64,000 nucleotides of DNA, from the NCBI GenBank assembly GCA_050084985.1, contig JBITNC010000001.1:151404001-151468000 (forward strand), written 5' to 3'. The notes beneath the pieces were generated by a model. It saw only the letters and a program-made list of their open reading frames with translations, did no database searches and was not told the origin of the DNA. Shown one piece after another: positions 12,201 through 23,795 of the stretch (positions are counted from its first letter, which is position 1; each line of letters opens with the position of its first letter). The stretch comes from Nageia nagi. Lineage: Eukaryota > Pinophyta. The position numbers were made by a program, and so were the translations under genes.

Positions 12201-14199
12201 TATTGGTTGATACTAACAAATATTGCTAAGTAATAATAGAACTAGATTTTGCAAGTGTGACATGAATATAATTACAATGATAAATCTTTGAGTAGTATTT
12301 ATACATATGATTTTGAATTTAACAAACTATTGATTTTATCAAAAATTATTTGTTGTGATAAAATTACTACTTGCTCAATTAAAATCATCAAACTGAAAAG
12401 TATTAACATAGTTTGATTTCAATGTTAGTTGATCATTTGTAATAAATTCAGGATGAACTATAGTTAATCTCATTTTAACCTATAGTATAATAACTATCAA
12501 TCAAGTTTGCACATGAATCTATACATATGATAATTCTAATTATAATATAATATCATCCATGTTACTAGTTGAAGAATTTGAGATACCACGATAAGCAAAA
12601 GAAGTATCACGGTCAAATTTGAAGTAGTCGCAGTCAAACAATGAGTAAGTTGTAGTCAAACAAAGTTGTTATACAAAAGAATGGAGTTATCATAATCATG
12701 AATAATGTAAAAGTTATATTGTCACACTTTGAGGCTGATGATGTTAGTAGGATCTTTACTGCAATGCAGCAAAGGTAAAAGGTTGAATACTATACTTTAG
12801 AGTTGCTTACATCAACAAGTAGATTGCCATGATGTGGTGTTGGAAAGAAGATAAGGTAATGACATACTTTTACATGGATGACATTAGCATAAATGTTACC
12901 ATAGTTTGACATAGGGAAAAATGCAAAATATTATAATTTCCAAGAAATGATGTTAGTAAGTATTTTCTTGAACTACAAATAGGAAGAAAGGTGGTACTAT
13001 CACACTTTTGGAGAGGTGCTATCAACAACAATATTTTTGAAGCACAACAAAATAAGAAATGCACTAAGTACTAAACATGGTAAGATGGATGATATCAACA
13101 CAAGCTCAAAGAAATTAGTACAACAAGGTAGTAAGGCATTGAATTCTAGGCGATGAGAGTGATGATATTAGTAATGATATCAACAATGATGTCAACACAA
13201 CATAGGAAGGCATGACTAATAGTTAAAAAGTTTTTAAAGGAATGACATAATAAGAAATTAGCTAAGTATCATATGATAATAGGGATGAAATCAATAGAAT
13301 ATCATGATGAACACAACAAAGTGAGAAAAGTATTGTATGTCACATGGTAAGAGTGATGATGTAAAAAAAATTATGAAAAAGGTGTCATACAAATTTGTAT
13401 GATACAATAAGATGTGATGTGGCTCAAAAAGAACTATATGATATGAAAAAGAATCAAAATATGTTTGGAAAGCAAGGTAAGCTCTCAAGAAGCCTAAAAT
13501 AATATATGTAATGAAGTTAACCTTTTCCACTTTTAGAAACTCAAAAAATGGTGATGAACTTCCACCATTTTGTCTATCAAACTCTCCATTATACCATGAT
13601 TGATGACCTAATCCAACATTACAAATTAATAATTACTTCCCTTAAACTTGTAAAAAATTTAATAAAAAAAAAGTAGGATTTTAACTTGGAAGAGGCACCT
13701 ATCTTAGCAAGATTTATTGATGGCATTCATGACATATGGTCTGTTGGGTCCATGGAGACCATGTAGATCTATGAGTGGAATGCTCTTTGAGTAAATTAGA
13801 GTAACATTTGGGAATTCATTCTCCAAATGAATGTAAGCATATATAATTTCTTTCAAGTCCCTTTAGACTAAACTGTCGACACTTCCAATGGGTTTCACAT
13901 AAAACTAAGTACCATAATTTTCTAGGCAGTAGTATGAGCCTAATACAGATTTGGTAAATATACTCTATTGATAAACATTGAATTTTTGGATCAAATATGA
14001 ACATAATTCTATCTGACAATGAATGGTATAAAATGTTGAATGGAGATGGATAGATGATGAGGCCATCATTAGGTACTCTTCTATCTTTCATCTCTTTTGT
14101 ACTATATAGTTTTATAATTAAGCTACTGGTCATGGACCTTTTATATTTATCTATTTATCTATTTTGTTAAACTTGTAGCTTGCATTAGCTTATGTCGAT
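9269..14199. other. Unassigned AT-rich DNA
   Basis: No family was recognised on either strand. A coding-like frame of about 105 codons with one internal stop runs from 10561 to about 10890, with no identifiable domain. From 12586 to about 13560 the sequence repeats short phrases such as GATGATGTTAGTA and ATCAACA(A/C)A without a fixed period. The right end (about 13560-14199) may hold further decayed sequence of element G. Confidence 0.45.
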
Positions 14200-14423
14200 A
14201 ACTTTTAAATCTCATTTATTAAGCCAATTATTTCCTCTTCAAGATTATCAAATGCATCCATTCTATTAGCTAATTGAATCTATAGAGATTCTTCTATTGC
14301 TTTAGCCTCAACTAATTGAACTAATAACTCTTGATCTTTGCTATTGGATTCATCTAGTTTCTTTGCTCATTTTATTCTTCTTCTTTCTTTTTAGATCAAG
14401 ATATTCAAGAGCAAATATGATTT
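14200..14423 (-). pseudogene. Element G gag, C-terminal coiled-coil part
   Basis: Read on the minus strand from 14418, this continues the gag interrupted by E2. Removing E2 and one copy of its target duplication joins WEGEI (right of E2) to IFALEYLDLKRKKKNK in one frame. After a frameshift comes DQELLVQLVEAKAIEESL, a stop in place of a sense codon, then ANRMDAFDNLEEEIIGLI. That charged heptad-like stretch is typical of the tail of plant Copia gag proteins with long C-terminal coiled coils. The end to the left is not clear. Confidence 0.6.
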
Positions 14424-14921
14424 TATTGGAATGTATAGTGCATTATTGTAAAAGTTTGTTTTAATCCTCTTTGTAAATTTGTAATAATTAAGGGTATCAT
14501 TTGATACCTTAAGTATGTAAGTGAATAAGATAATGTAACTTGTTTTACACTCCATGTCATGAGCATGCCGCTTGGGTAAAAGGATGTGCATGTCATGCTT
14601 TTGTACATTGTGTAAAAGGGTGATCCAAAGAAGGATTTTGGCCTATAAATAGAAGGATCCTTCTTTCGATCACATACCAATTTGTGGAGTAAAGTTATGC
14701 TATATGATAGTGCTTAGGAGTTGAGATTAGGAGGATTGTAATAGAGTTGTATTTGTGATTGAAGTAAAGATCTAGTTAATGTATGTACTCCTAGTTGGAG
14801 GAACCACTTACATCTTGTGTTACATTGTGAGATTGCTTTGCGAGTTTGTTAGTTGTGTTTGTGAGCTTTCATGTGATCTTGGGAGTTTAGAGTTGTTCAT
14901 GTTATAGTTCAATTCTCTCAT
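14424..14921 (+). repeat. E2 5' LTR
   Basis: A 498-bp LTR with a TATA box (TATAAATA) at 14644-14651. Its first dinucleotide is now TA, whereas the 3' copy has TG. It ends CA directly before the PBS region. A third copy of this LTR is at 48565-49040. Confidence 0.9.
14644..14651 (+). promoter_or_regulatory. TATA box in E2 5' LTR
   Basis: TATAAATA lies 220 bp into the LTR. It is conserved at 22380-22387 in the 3' LTR and at 48787-48794 in the D2 copy, and probably sets the U3/R boundary a few tens of bases downstream. Confidence 0.7.
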
Positions 14922-14923
14922 TT

Positions 14924-14935
14924 GGTATCAAAGCT
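14924..14935 (+). promoter_or_regulatory. E2 primer-binding site (tRNA iMet type)
   Basis: TGGTATCAAAGC lies two bases after the LTR end. It differs by one base from TGGTATCAGAGC, the usual plant Copia site complementary to the 3' end of initiator tRNA-Met. Confidence 0.88.
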
Positions 14936-15370
14936 TCTTGGAGGCTCTTCTTCACATCCAAGGTGTGAAAGCTCTTCTTCAACACCTTGGAGGTTCTCTA
15001 TCCTACATCTTTCTTCATCATCTTTTGAGGTTTACTTTTCTTGTTTGAGGTATACACAAGAGAAGGTATAAATCTCATCCTCCTTGATTAATTTTTTGAT
15101 TATTTTATTATGATATTAACATATTTTTTGAAGATGTGTTAGTTCTTTTTTAAATGATGCAATTTTTTTACTAACCCTCTATTTTTTAGTTACAATCTTT
15201 ATTGCTTAGCATATTGCTAATTTTTTTTTAAATGGTTAGTACAAAAAAATTGCATTTTTTTGTGAAATTGATTTTGTTTTGTCAATAATACTCTATCTTT
15301 TAAAAAATAAATAAAAATTTATTATTATAGAGTATTTTTTAATTAAACGCTTCACTTGCTATAATGGGTT

Positions 15371-15431
15371 TACATTTCTTTCTGAAAATATTTTGTACAT
15401 TTCTTTCTGAAAATATTTTGTACATTTCTTT
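15371..15431. repeat. 25-bp tandem repeat
   Basis: About 2.4 copies of a 25-bp unit starting TACATTTCTTTCTGAAAATA, with starts at 15371, 15396 and 15421. The first two copies are identical. Confidence 0.9.
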
Positions 15432-16495
15432 GGGAGACATTTTTTTCCATGTCTGTTTGGGTGACTATATTGGGTAATGATTTTTTTTTCAAAACCTACT
15501 AATTATATTAAGAGTGAGGTAGATGGAATGATAGTGTAAAAGGGGTCCTTATGGCCCTCATGTCATTTTTTTCCTTGCATTGTATGTGACCCCTCCCCCA
15601 CCATCCACTCACAGGTTGTGATCGACCATGACCACATAATATGATCCCTCCTTTATGGCTCCTCCACAGTCATCCCACCTTCATGGCCGCTCCATGGCCA
15701 TCCCTATTTTGTAGCCCCTCTCCTCATGGTAGCAATGGTGATGAATGTTTGGCCACTATTTTTTGCCTTGCATTCGATTGCCCTCCACATCCTCTGTCAC
15801 CCTATGCGACCTATACTGCTTATCGTGACCTTTGTTCTCCATGCTATGCCCTTCATCTTATTTGCAACCTCCTCTACTCCATCGCGTATCCACCCAATCC
15901 ACTCATAGACCTGCATTTTTTTTTAAAAGCTCTTGCCTTTTTTTTTAACATTTTTTCCCATTCATAAGATCTTTCTAAGTGTTTGTTCTTCCCTTAAATG
16001 TCCTTGAGGTGGGTGGTCATATTTATTGTTTGATCTTTTTTTTCCACTTGTCATTTAAAATTGGAGTGTGAAGAAAGTAAGCGTGCCTTTTTGAGTACAC
16101 TCCAACTTTAAACATTAAATTATTATTATCATTTCTCTTCCATAGTCATCATTCCTTGCATTTTACAAAAAAAGGGGGGGCTAATATTTTTGGAAAAAAT
16201 ATCTTAAGGTTAATTTTTAGCATGTTCTAATCAATTTAAAATATTTTTTAACTAAGATATTTGTGCAAAATACCTTCAATACTACTTAGGTAATTATTTT
16301 GAGATAATGTTTACCTAAGTATTTAAGAGAGCATCTTACTTTGAAAAATTTTCAAGTAAAAGGAGGAGGAAGTAATTTCTAGGAATTTTCTTTTTACTTA
16401 AAATTTTTAGATCTTTATAAACAAATAATGCTTGATTTTTTAGCTTTTATACATTGCCATAAGTTGACATATGGATATGATGAATGTTTATTACT

Positions 16496-16655
16496 TAATT
16501 TTTAAAGTTAATGCTGCATGCTTAAAACTTAAATTTTTTAAGTTAATAATGCATGCTTAGGAATTAATTTTTTAAGATGCATGCTTATGACTTAAAAAGA
16601 TGCACATTGAGTATTTATTCTATATGCAAATTTATGAAATTAATACATGCTTATG
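16496..16655. repeat. Degenerate repeats around TGCATGCTTA
   Basis: Three to four imperfect copies of a phrase like TTTTTAAGTTAATAATGC followed by ATGCTTA, spaced about 30-40 bp. They lie within the long E2 leader. Confidence 0.6.
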
Positions 16656-17481
16656 CTTAAGTATTTATCCTTTTTTTTTTTTGCAAATTTAACTTGTGCA
16701 AATTATGGACCTATGTAAAGATGTTCTTTAGGGGTTAGTAAACAAAACCCATTGGACTCTTAAGGTTCTAAGTTATGAATGGATGATGTTTAATTTTATG
16801 CACTGTACTTCATGTTTAGAATTTTTTGCTTTATGCAAAATTGTAAACATTGAAATGAGAAACCCCCTAAATTAACACATCTGCACGTACATTCTACAAC
16901 ATGACTTGTTTGGGGAGCCATGAGGTGAGGATAGGTGGAATGGAGCCTTTAAGTTTGATGATCTAAATGGTGAAAAGTTTGTACTTCTCAATTGCCCCTA
17001 AGTCCAATAGGTGGATAGGCATGTGTGTAGTGATACCACATGTACACACGTCTTTTTAGGGATTATCCTAATAACCTAAGAGAACAACTTAAAACCTAAT
17101 CAAGATTAATAATTTGGTTGATCGAATAAATATCATAACCTTGGAAAATAGTACATACTTCTCTTTGTGATAAAGTATAATACTAACCAAGGTGAAGTAG
17201 TTGAGGATTGGTAGTACATAGGCTCCTCTTATGTGGGCATCCAGGTGAAGGTTTAATTTTAGATAAGAAAATAAGCCTCGATAATGTCACTTTACATCTA
17301 TAGTTCTTGGTGATAACAGAAGTATTTGGGTACATAGGATGTATATTTGAGTTATAAAATATTTGCACTTATGAATCAAATCAAGCATGTTTTTATTAAT
17401 TAAATGTAACATGTAAAACTTGACATATAATGTTGCTTATTGAACCATATGCTTATTATTTTTCACATTATTATGTAGTAA

Positions 17482-18120
17482 ATGTGAGACTCCTTTTTAC
17501 CCAAACACCTTCTTGATGGTTCCAACTTTGGGATTTGAGAACCTCGAATGAGAGCTAAGTCATAGGCAAAGAAGCTTTGGTAAATAGTGAATGAGAACTT
17601 TGTACCTCCTATAGATGAGAAGGCACTAGAGGCTTACAATACAAAGAATGAGTTGGCAACCTCCATGATATTTCATGCAATTTTAGATGATGTGCTCCTA
17701 ATGATTTCCTCTTCAACCTCGATAAAGGAAGCTTCAGATAAGCTTAAGGAAATCTACCTTGGTTCAAAGCTTTCACAAAGTTTTACCATTCCCCAAAAGT
17801 TACTTCAATCTTATCAAGGGGAAGATGAAAATGTTGCTATCTACTTGAATAAAATCATTGACCTAAGGACCCAACTTGTTGCTTGTGGATGCAATTGGAT
17901 CAATGATGAGTTCATGGTCTTCATCATTTTCCAAAGCTTTTCTTCAAAGTTTGGTAACTTTGTGATGGTTATGGAAATAAGGCTTGATGATGAAGAATAA
18001 GTATTCTCCCTTGAGAACCTTTCTAGGCTCCTTTTGAAGCATGAGGAAATCTTTAACAAAAAGACATTGATTTCTTCTTTATGTTTCTCTTAGAGAAACC
18101 AAAACTCCTTTCAAAAAAAG
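17482..18120 (+). pseudogene. Copia gag, E2
   Basis: The inherited start is ATG 17482, but the second codon is now TGA (E1 has GGA), so translation would stop at once. The body reads openly from 17587, with VPPIDEKALEAYNTKNEL, LLMISSSTSIKEASDKLKEI and a C-terminal IRLDDEE before a stop at 17998. It matches the UBN2-type Gag capsid of plant Copia elements and the E1 gag nearly codon by codon. A frameshifted tail continues to about 18120 (FKHEEIF-like block). Confidence 0.85.
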
Positions 18121-18870
18121 TTCAAACATCAAAAAAAATCTTATCCTTCTTCCTCCAAAAGGTTTGAAAAAAGAGGTAATGGTAACAACAGTAGCAAAAA
18201 TAATGGTGATAATAACAACAATAGGAACAACAACAACAACAATAATAATGGCAACAACAACCATTTCAAGCAAAGAGATAGAAAAGGTAAAGCAAATAAT
18301 CCATATCCTAAGAAAAAGTTTGATGGTAATTGTAATGATTGTGGCATCCAAGATCACAAAGAAATTGATTGCTACAAAAAGAAAAGAGAGGAAAAGAATA
18401 AAGGTAATGGAAATGTAAAGAACTTCAAAGGAAATAAGAATATTCAAGCTGATTTTGCTACGATGCTCTACTCCATGTCTCATACTTTTTCATCTAATTA
18501 GGTTATCAATTTAGGATGCACTAATCACCTATGTTTTGAAAGAGAAAAATTTGAGAACTTTCATAAGTATAGAAAAGATACGGTTATGATAGGTGATAAC
18601 TCTATCCTTAAAGTCCAAGGAATTGGAAGTGTGTTGATTCATGGGAAGGTTCTTGATAATGTGCTCTATGTTTCTAAAATTAGGATGAACCTTATCTCCT
18701 TGATCTAAGTTGTTAAGAAAGAGTAAGTTTTTGAGTTCAACTCTCAATATTGGTGTATGAAGAATGGAATTACCACTTTGGTTAAAGGATCAATGAAATA
18801 TGATCTCTACATTATGGATCAAGTTCCATCAAAGATATGTTTTGCTACAAATGTATGTTCTAGAGGCAAT
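18121..18870 (+). pseudogene. Copia nucleocapsid and protease, E2
   Basis: An Asn-rich linker from AAC/AAT repeats (about 18180-18265) precedes a zinc knuckle at 18331-18372, reading CNDCGIQDHKEIDC. This is a canonical CX2CX4HX4C with all four ligands present. The protease active site (about 18500-18540) is broken: the family motif with catalytic Asp-Ser-Gly now reads INLGCTNHLCF, preceded by a stop. Downstream VQGIGSVLIHGKVLDNVLYV is the usual second protease block. The Ile/Leu-rich frames on the minus strand here are antisense shadows. Confidence 0.82.
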
Positions 18871-19700
18871 CTATGGAACCAACATTTAGGGAACCTTAAC
18901 CACAAGAGTATTCAAGCCATGAAATATCAAGAACTTATGAAAGGTTTTCCTTTTATTTCACCTACAATTTATCTATGTGAGAAGTGCATCTTTGGTAAGA
19001 TGCATAAGCAAAAGTTTGAAAAAGATAAGGCAACAAGAGCATCTCAACCTCTTTAACTTGTGCATTTATATTTGATGGATCTATTTCAGACTAAGTTGCT
19101 TGGAGGAGCATCTTACATCTTGAACTTCATTGATGACTTTAGTAGAATGACCTTTGGGTATCTACTTGAGCATAAGGATAAAACCTTTGAGAGTTTTAAG
19201 GTTTTTAAGGCCTTTGTTGAGAATCAAACTAACCTTAAAATCAAGATGTTGAGATCAATTAATAGGAAAGAATATAATAGAAATGAGTTTAATGACTATT
19301 ATGTTAAGTATGGAATCAAGAGGCAATTTATGATTCTTTACACTCCTCAACAAAATGATGTTGTCGAAAGAAAAAATAGAATAAGTATGGAAATGGCTAG
19401 ATGCATGTTGGGTAATTTGCCTAGTTTCTTTTGGGGTGAAGCTGTGAGCACTACTATTTACACCTTTAATAGGTGTCCCATAAAAGCCATTTAAGGTAAA
19501 ACTCTTTTTGAGTCATGTTTAGAAAGAAAACCTAACATTTCTCACCTTAGTGTGTTTGGTTGTGAAGCATTCTCCTACAATATTTTTGAGAAAAGAAAAA
19601 AGTTGTACAAAAGAGTTAAAAAATGCATCTTTTAGGTTATGATAGTCAGCATAGAGGCTATAAGCTCTACTCTCCATCCTACAAAGCTATGTTTATTTCA
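18871..19700 (+). pseudogene. Copia integrase, E2
   Basis: GAG-pre-integrase zinc region: NQHLGNLNHKSIQAM followed by CEKCIFGKMHKQKF (about 18885-19020). In the core, the first catalytic Asp (family motif VHxDL) has become Tyr in VHLYLMD. The second Asp is present in NFIDDFSRMTFGYLLEHKD and the Glu in QQNDVVERKNR (about 19345-19375). The block CMLGNLPSFFWGEAV follows. Stops at about 19054 and 19492 sit where Gln is expected. Integrase would insert the cDNA into nuclear DNA; this one lacks a catalytic residue. Confidence 0.85.
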
Positions 19701-20611
19701 AGGGATGTAAAGTTCAATGAACTTCCTAAAGAATCTACTTCTAATAAAGATGTTGATGATCTAGAGGACTCTTCAGTTGCACCTAGCTAGTTAGATATTG
19801 ATCTAGATAAGTCACCTTAAGAATAAATTTCTCCAACATAAAGGTTAATAAGGAGCATGACCTTGAGCAAATATTTATTTTCCAAGATTGAAAACAAGCA
19901 TGAGCCCTCAACCTTCAAAGAAGCTTCTAAGCATGAGTGTTGTATGGAAGCCATGAAAGTGGAATATGAGGTGCTTATGTAAAATAAAACTTGGAATTTC
20001 ATTCCTTATCCAAGTGAAAAAAATATGATTGGTAATAAATGGATCTACAAGGTCAAGTTCAATTTAGTTGGGGTATTAAGAAATGCAAGGCAAGGTTAGT
20101 AGCCAAAGGTTTTGCTTAAAAAGATGATGTAGATTATGAGGAAACCTTTGCTCTCATGGTAAAGATGCCTAATATGAGAATTATCCTTGCTCTTTTTATA
20201 GCTTAAGGATGAAAAGTTTTTCAACTTGACATCAAGAGTGCATTTATCAATGGTGACTTAGATGTGGAAATCTTCATGAATCAACTAGAAGGGTTCATTG
20301 TGGAAGGCAAAGAGTCCTTTGTGTGCAAGCTAAAGAAGTTATATGGATTTAAGCAAGCACCTAGAGCTTGGTATAAGAACATTTTAAGGTATTTTGTAGA
20401 TATTAGTTTCTCCAAATATTTTTCTAACTCTGATCTATATGTGTTCAATCAAGGAAAAGACATGGTCTTGATTCTCCTTTATGTGGATGATCTTTTGATA
20501 ACTAGGAACAATGAAAAAATCATTCAAGATTGCATATCCAAACTTAAGTCAATGTTTGAAATAACTAATCTTGGTATCTTGCACTACTATCTTGGAATGC
20601 AAGTGTATTAA
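19701..20611 (+). pseudogene. Copia reverse transcriptase, E2
   Basis: The RT domain reads NKWIYKVKF (about 20035), FQLDIKSAFINGDLDVEIFM (about 20220, carrying the first catalytic Asp), KLYGFKQAPRAWY (about 20335) and LLYVDDLLIT (about 20480, the YVDD catalytic pair). It ends at a stop after YYLGMQVY (20611), where related elements read on in frame. Stops and a frameshift upstream of 20220 disable it. The open part 20264-20611 is the best preserved RT piece in the window. Confidence 0.88.
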
Positions 20612-21440
20612 TACAAGAATTGCACTTATCTTAGTCAATTTAAGTATATATAAAATATCTTGTAAAAGTTTAGAATGGAGGTATGTAAATATGTTGCAAT
20701 CGTAATCTCTTTTAGTATCAGTATTTCTTTGAACTCCAACTCTTAGTTGGTTGATGCTATAGCTTACAAGCAATTAATTGGTAGTCTTTTATATTTGACT
20801 ATATCCATGTTAGATATTACCTTTGCAGTGAATTTGATGGTATGATTCATGCAGAAACTATATGTTGAGCACCTCAATGCTGTTAAGCAAATCTTAAGGT
20901 ATGTTACAAGGACTAAGGATCTTGCTCTCAAGTATTCTTAGTTACCCTCATTTGTTCTCTCTAGATTCTCAGATTTTGACTATGGGAAAGATAGAGATGA
21001 TAAGAAATCAACCTCTACGTATGTGTTTAGCATTGATTCAAGTGTTATCTATTGGGCTTCAAAGAAGTAACCTATTATTTCTTTTTCTATCATAGAAGTA
21101 AAATACCATGCCATGTCTATTGTAGCCTAGGAAGCTATTTAGCTAAGGCATCTTTTGAAAGAAATTAGGTATGAGAAAGCTGACTCATATTTGATTTCTT
21201 CATATAATTAGTTGGATATTTCTTTGGCTAAGAATCTTATGTTCCATTAGAGAATAAAATATGTGGAAATCTAGGTACATTTCATTAGGAATAAGGTTCT
21301 TGATGGCATCATACACCTAGAGTATTATCCATCCACCTTGAACTTTGTTGATTTGTTCACTAAGCCCCTCTTGGAAGCTCAATTTTGTAAGCTTAGGGAT
21401 GCTATCAAGTTGGTGAATTTACCATTAAGGTGGAGCAAAG
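20612..21440 (+). pseudogene. Copia RT C-terminus and RNase H, E2
   Basis: Relic of the RT connection and RNase H. It contains SQFKYI, then HLNAVKQILRYVTRTKDL (about 20865), a serine-rich block with SIDSSVIYWASKK (about 21030), and the terminal HFIRNKVLDGIIHLEYYPS and DLFTKPL blocks (about 21270-21375). At least six stops fall at Gln or Trp positions. RNase H would degrade the RNA template during cDNA synthesis. Confidence 0.8.
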
Positions 21441-22157
21441 TTTGAATTCTTATGTTGAATTCATGTTTATGATGACAACTTCATCTTTAGGAGGGTTTTA
21501 TGTTGTATAGTGTTGATTTTTGTTGTACACCTTCTTGGTAAGTTCACTCTACATGAGAAACTTGTACAAATTTTTAAAGCAAAAATATTAGCCAATCTAA
21601 CACTATTTAGTTATCCATGTGTGGGTAACTCTTATGTGTCTTTTGGCACTATTCAGTTAACCATATGTGAGGAACTCGTATGTGCATGCTCTATTTTGTA
21701 ATGATAATCAACACATATTTTATATACAATAGGTGACTATGAGTTTTGGCTTGGCATCTTCATGATGACTTATAGTGCACCATTGATCAGTTCATGATGG
21801 AATTTATGTGATTCATCTATCCTTGGTTATATGAATATGTTGCATCTAACTGATCTTATTATTTGAGGTACTTATGACCTGCACATTCCTTTGAGATTGT
21901 AGGTTACTTACTTTGGGTATGCAAGCTCTTGAAGACTTGTCATGAATTCAAATTCGATGACTACTTCATGTACATTGAAACCAATTGTGATTAATGATTG
22001 TATTTGGTAATTAGTGAGTCTCAAACTAGATCTTGCTTACTTCATAAATATGTAAAAAGTTCTCATCTTCGATTGTATCTATTTGGAGGAGAACTCTCTT
22101 ACTTTCTCTTCTTCTTCTCTCTTATTTTCTCTATCCCAATATTGCATTAAGGGGGAG
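21441..22157 (+). other. E2 3' untranslated region with PPT
   Basis: About 0.7 kb of non-coding sequence between the end of pol and the 3' LTR, clearly similar to 41340-42058 in E3. The polypurine tract AAGGGGGAG at 22149-22157 directly precedes the LTR; it primes plus-strand DNA in this family. A second purine-rich remnant (AAGGTGGAGCAAAG) follows pol at about 21425. The left edge of the D1/D2 duplication falls inside, at 21768. Confidence 0.75.
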
Positions 22158-22641
22158 TGTTGGAATGTATAATGCATTATTGTAAAGGTTTGTATTAAAT
22201 CTTCTATGAAAGTTCACTAATACTTAAGGGTATCATTTGATACCTTAAGTATTTTAGTGAATATGATAATGTAACTTATCCTACACTCCATGTCATGAGC
22301 ATGCCCCTTAGGTAAAAGGATGTGCATGTCATGCTTTTGTACATTGGGTAAAAGGGTGATCTATAGAGGGATTTTGGCTTATAAATATAAGGCTCCATAT
22401 TTGGATCACATACCAATTTGTGGAGTAAAGGTATGCTATATGACAGTGCTTAGGAGTTGAGATTAGGAGGATTGTAAGAGAGTTGTATTTGTGATTGAAG
22501 TAAAGATATAGTTAATGAATGTACTCATAGTTGGAGGAACCACTTACATCTTGTATTACATTGTGAGTTTAATAGTTGTGTCTATGAGCTTTCATGTGAT
22601 ATTGGGAGTTTAGAGTTGTTTATGTTTTATCAATTCTCTCG
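22158..22641 (+). repeat. E2 3' LTR
   Basis: 484 bp, starts TGTTGGAATGTATAATGC after the PPT, with a TATA box at 22380-22387. The last base is G instead of the A kept in the other two copies. It is followed by the target duplication GATTT (22642-22646). Confidence 0.92.
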
Positions 22642-23728
22642 GATTTCACCTTCCCAATCTACATCATCCTCTACCTCATCATCTTCTAGCTCTTATATAG
22701 TCTCAAATTCCTTCTTATTAGATTCAAAAGTCATAAATAAAGATTCATCATGATCACCTTTTGATTTGTTACTTTTGTCTTCATCAGAATCAATTTCATT
22801 TTCTTAAGAGATAAGGCTTTTCTTCTTATTATTGGCTTTTCTAAAGTTCTTATTACTGTTCTTATAATTTTCACTTCTAGATTTAATTACATAATCATCA
22901 TTATCATTTCTATATTTTTAATAATATTTGCTTAAAAAGTGACCAATGCCTCCATAACTAAAGCATTTAAAAGGGATCTTACCTTTCTATTTACATTGAC
23001 CCCTCTTGATATTTTTAACAAAGTTTGATTCTTCAATGTCTGATGGATCATCTTCATTCAAGTATTCTTTAGATTTGTATCTCTTAAAAACTTTTAAAAC
23101 AACTTCATTATCACTATATTTAGCCTTAAAAATCCTCATTTCATACGTATTAAATGATCCATGCATTTCATCCCAAGGTAAGGGATTCAAATCCTTTGCC
23201 TCTTCAATAGTTGATACTTTGGCATCAAATCTAGGTGGAAATGATCTCAAAATCTTTTTGAGAATCACTTTATCCTCAATATTCTCTCTTTATCCTCTAA
23301 TGGAGTTGAAATTTCATTAAATATAAGCATATAGAATATAATCTCCTCTTCATCATTCATCTTTAACCCTTTAAACTAATATCTAAAGTTTACAACTTAG
23401 TCTCCTTTATTTTATCATCACCTTCATGGATGCTTTGCAATTTATCCCATATTTATTTGGTAAATTTACATCCCATAATCATTACTATATCATTATCAAA
23501 TAGTCCACACATAATTACATTCATTGCTTTAAAATCATTTCCATACAGTTTCTTACCAGCTGCAAATGTTGGAGGAGTATAAGGAATTGTATATTCTGAT
23601 TCTATAGCTTCCCATATTTCAAATCCTAAGACATAAAGATATGTTTGTATTATAAGCCTCTAGAAATCATAATTAGTTCCATCAAACAAAGATTCTTTAT
23701 TAGAGGAAAAACCTCCTCTAGTCATCAT
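22642..23728 (-). pseudogene. Element G Copia gag, N-terminal part (D1)
   Basis: Minus-strand gag starting at ATG 23728. It reads TRGGFSSNKESLFDGTNY (DUF4219-like start), YVLGFEIWEAIESEYTIPYT, then LRSFPPRFDAKVSTIEEAKD (UBN2 block, about 23255-23190) and DEMHGSFNTYEMRIF. The zinc knuckle near 22940 reads CFSYGGIGHFLSKYY: two Cys have become Tyr, each a single G-to-A change. The acidic tail ELEDDEVEDDVDWEGE runs straight into the E2 LTR. Gag is broken by stops and by E2 and resumes at 14418. It is a different Copia lineage from E1-E3. Confidence 0.82.
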
Positions 23729-23780
23729 AATTTCACTCCTTAGATCACCCTTAATTGATTAGACCTTATAAAGGAACTTG

Positions 23781-23795
23781 AATTTGACACCAATT
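23781..23795 (-). promoter_or_regulatory. Element G PBS and LTR boundary (D1)
   Basis: On the minus strand an LTR ending in CA (near 23795) is followed by TTGGTGTCAAATTC, then the gag leader. This resembles the TGGTATCAA start of Copia primer-binding sites; the D2 copy reads TTGGTATCAAATTC, closer to consensus. The G 5' LTR must therefore lie to the right of 23795, but its outer end was not identified. Confidence 0.55.

Larger units (their letters stand above)
15030..17478 (+). other. Intron-like 2.4-kb leader segment of E2
   Basis: The related element E3 has only about 90 bases between PBS and gag ATG; here the gap is about 2.5 kb. The extra DNA begins at TTTTGAG/GTTTAC (15030) or TTTGAG/GTATAC (15050), both good donor sequences. 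It ends with a pyrimidine-rich tract and TATGTAG (AG at 17477-17478), four bases before the gag ATG. E1 keeps the same acceptor (3825-3833). It may be a 5'-leader intron; an unrelated insertion near the gag start is the alternative. A CT-rich patch at 15540-15967 encodes only a low-complexity open frame. Confidence 0.4.
14424..22641 (+). mobile_element. Full-length decayed Copia LTR retrotransposon E2
   Basis: This 8.2-kb Ty1/Copia element has a 5' LTR (14424-14921), PBS, an unusually long leader, gag, zinc knuckle, protease, integrase, RT and RNase H in Copia order, a 3' untranslated region of about 0.7 kb, PPT and a 3' LTR (22158-22641). It is flanked by the 5-bp duplication GATTT at 14419-14423 and 22642-22646. 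The LTRs are clearly diverged (indels and many substitutions) and the polyprotein has numerous stops, so it is an old, dead copy. It lies within element G and is itself cut by the left edge of the D1 duplication. Confidence 0.93.

Noticed and set aside
12586-13560. Recurring phrases such as GATGATGTTAGTA
   Set aside because: No consistent period or alignable unit by eye; it may be a decayed array but cannot be supported.
15641-15967. 108-codon Pro/His/Cys-rich frame
   Set aside because: CT-rich low-complexity sequence in the E2 leader; overlapping frames are equally open and there is no domain.
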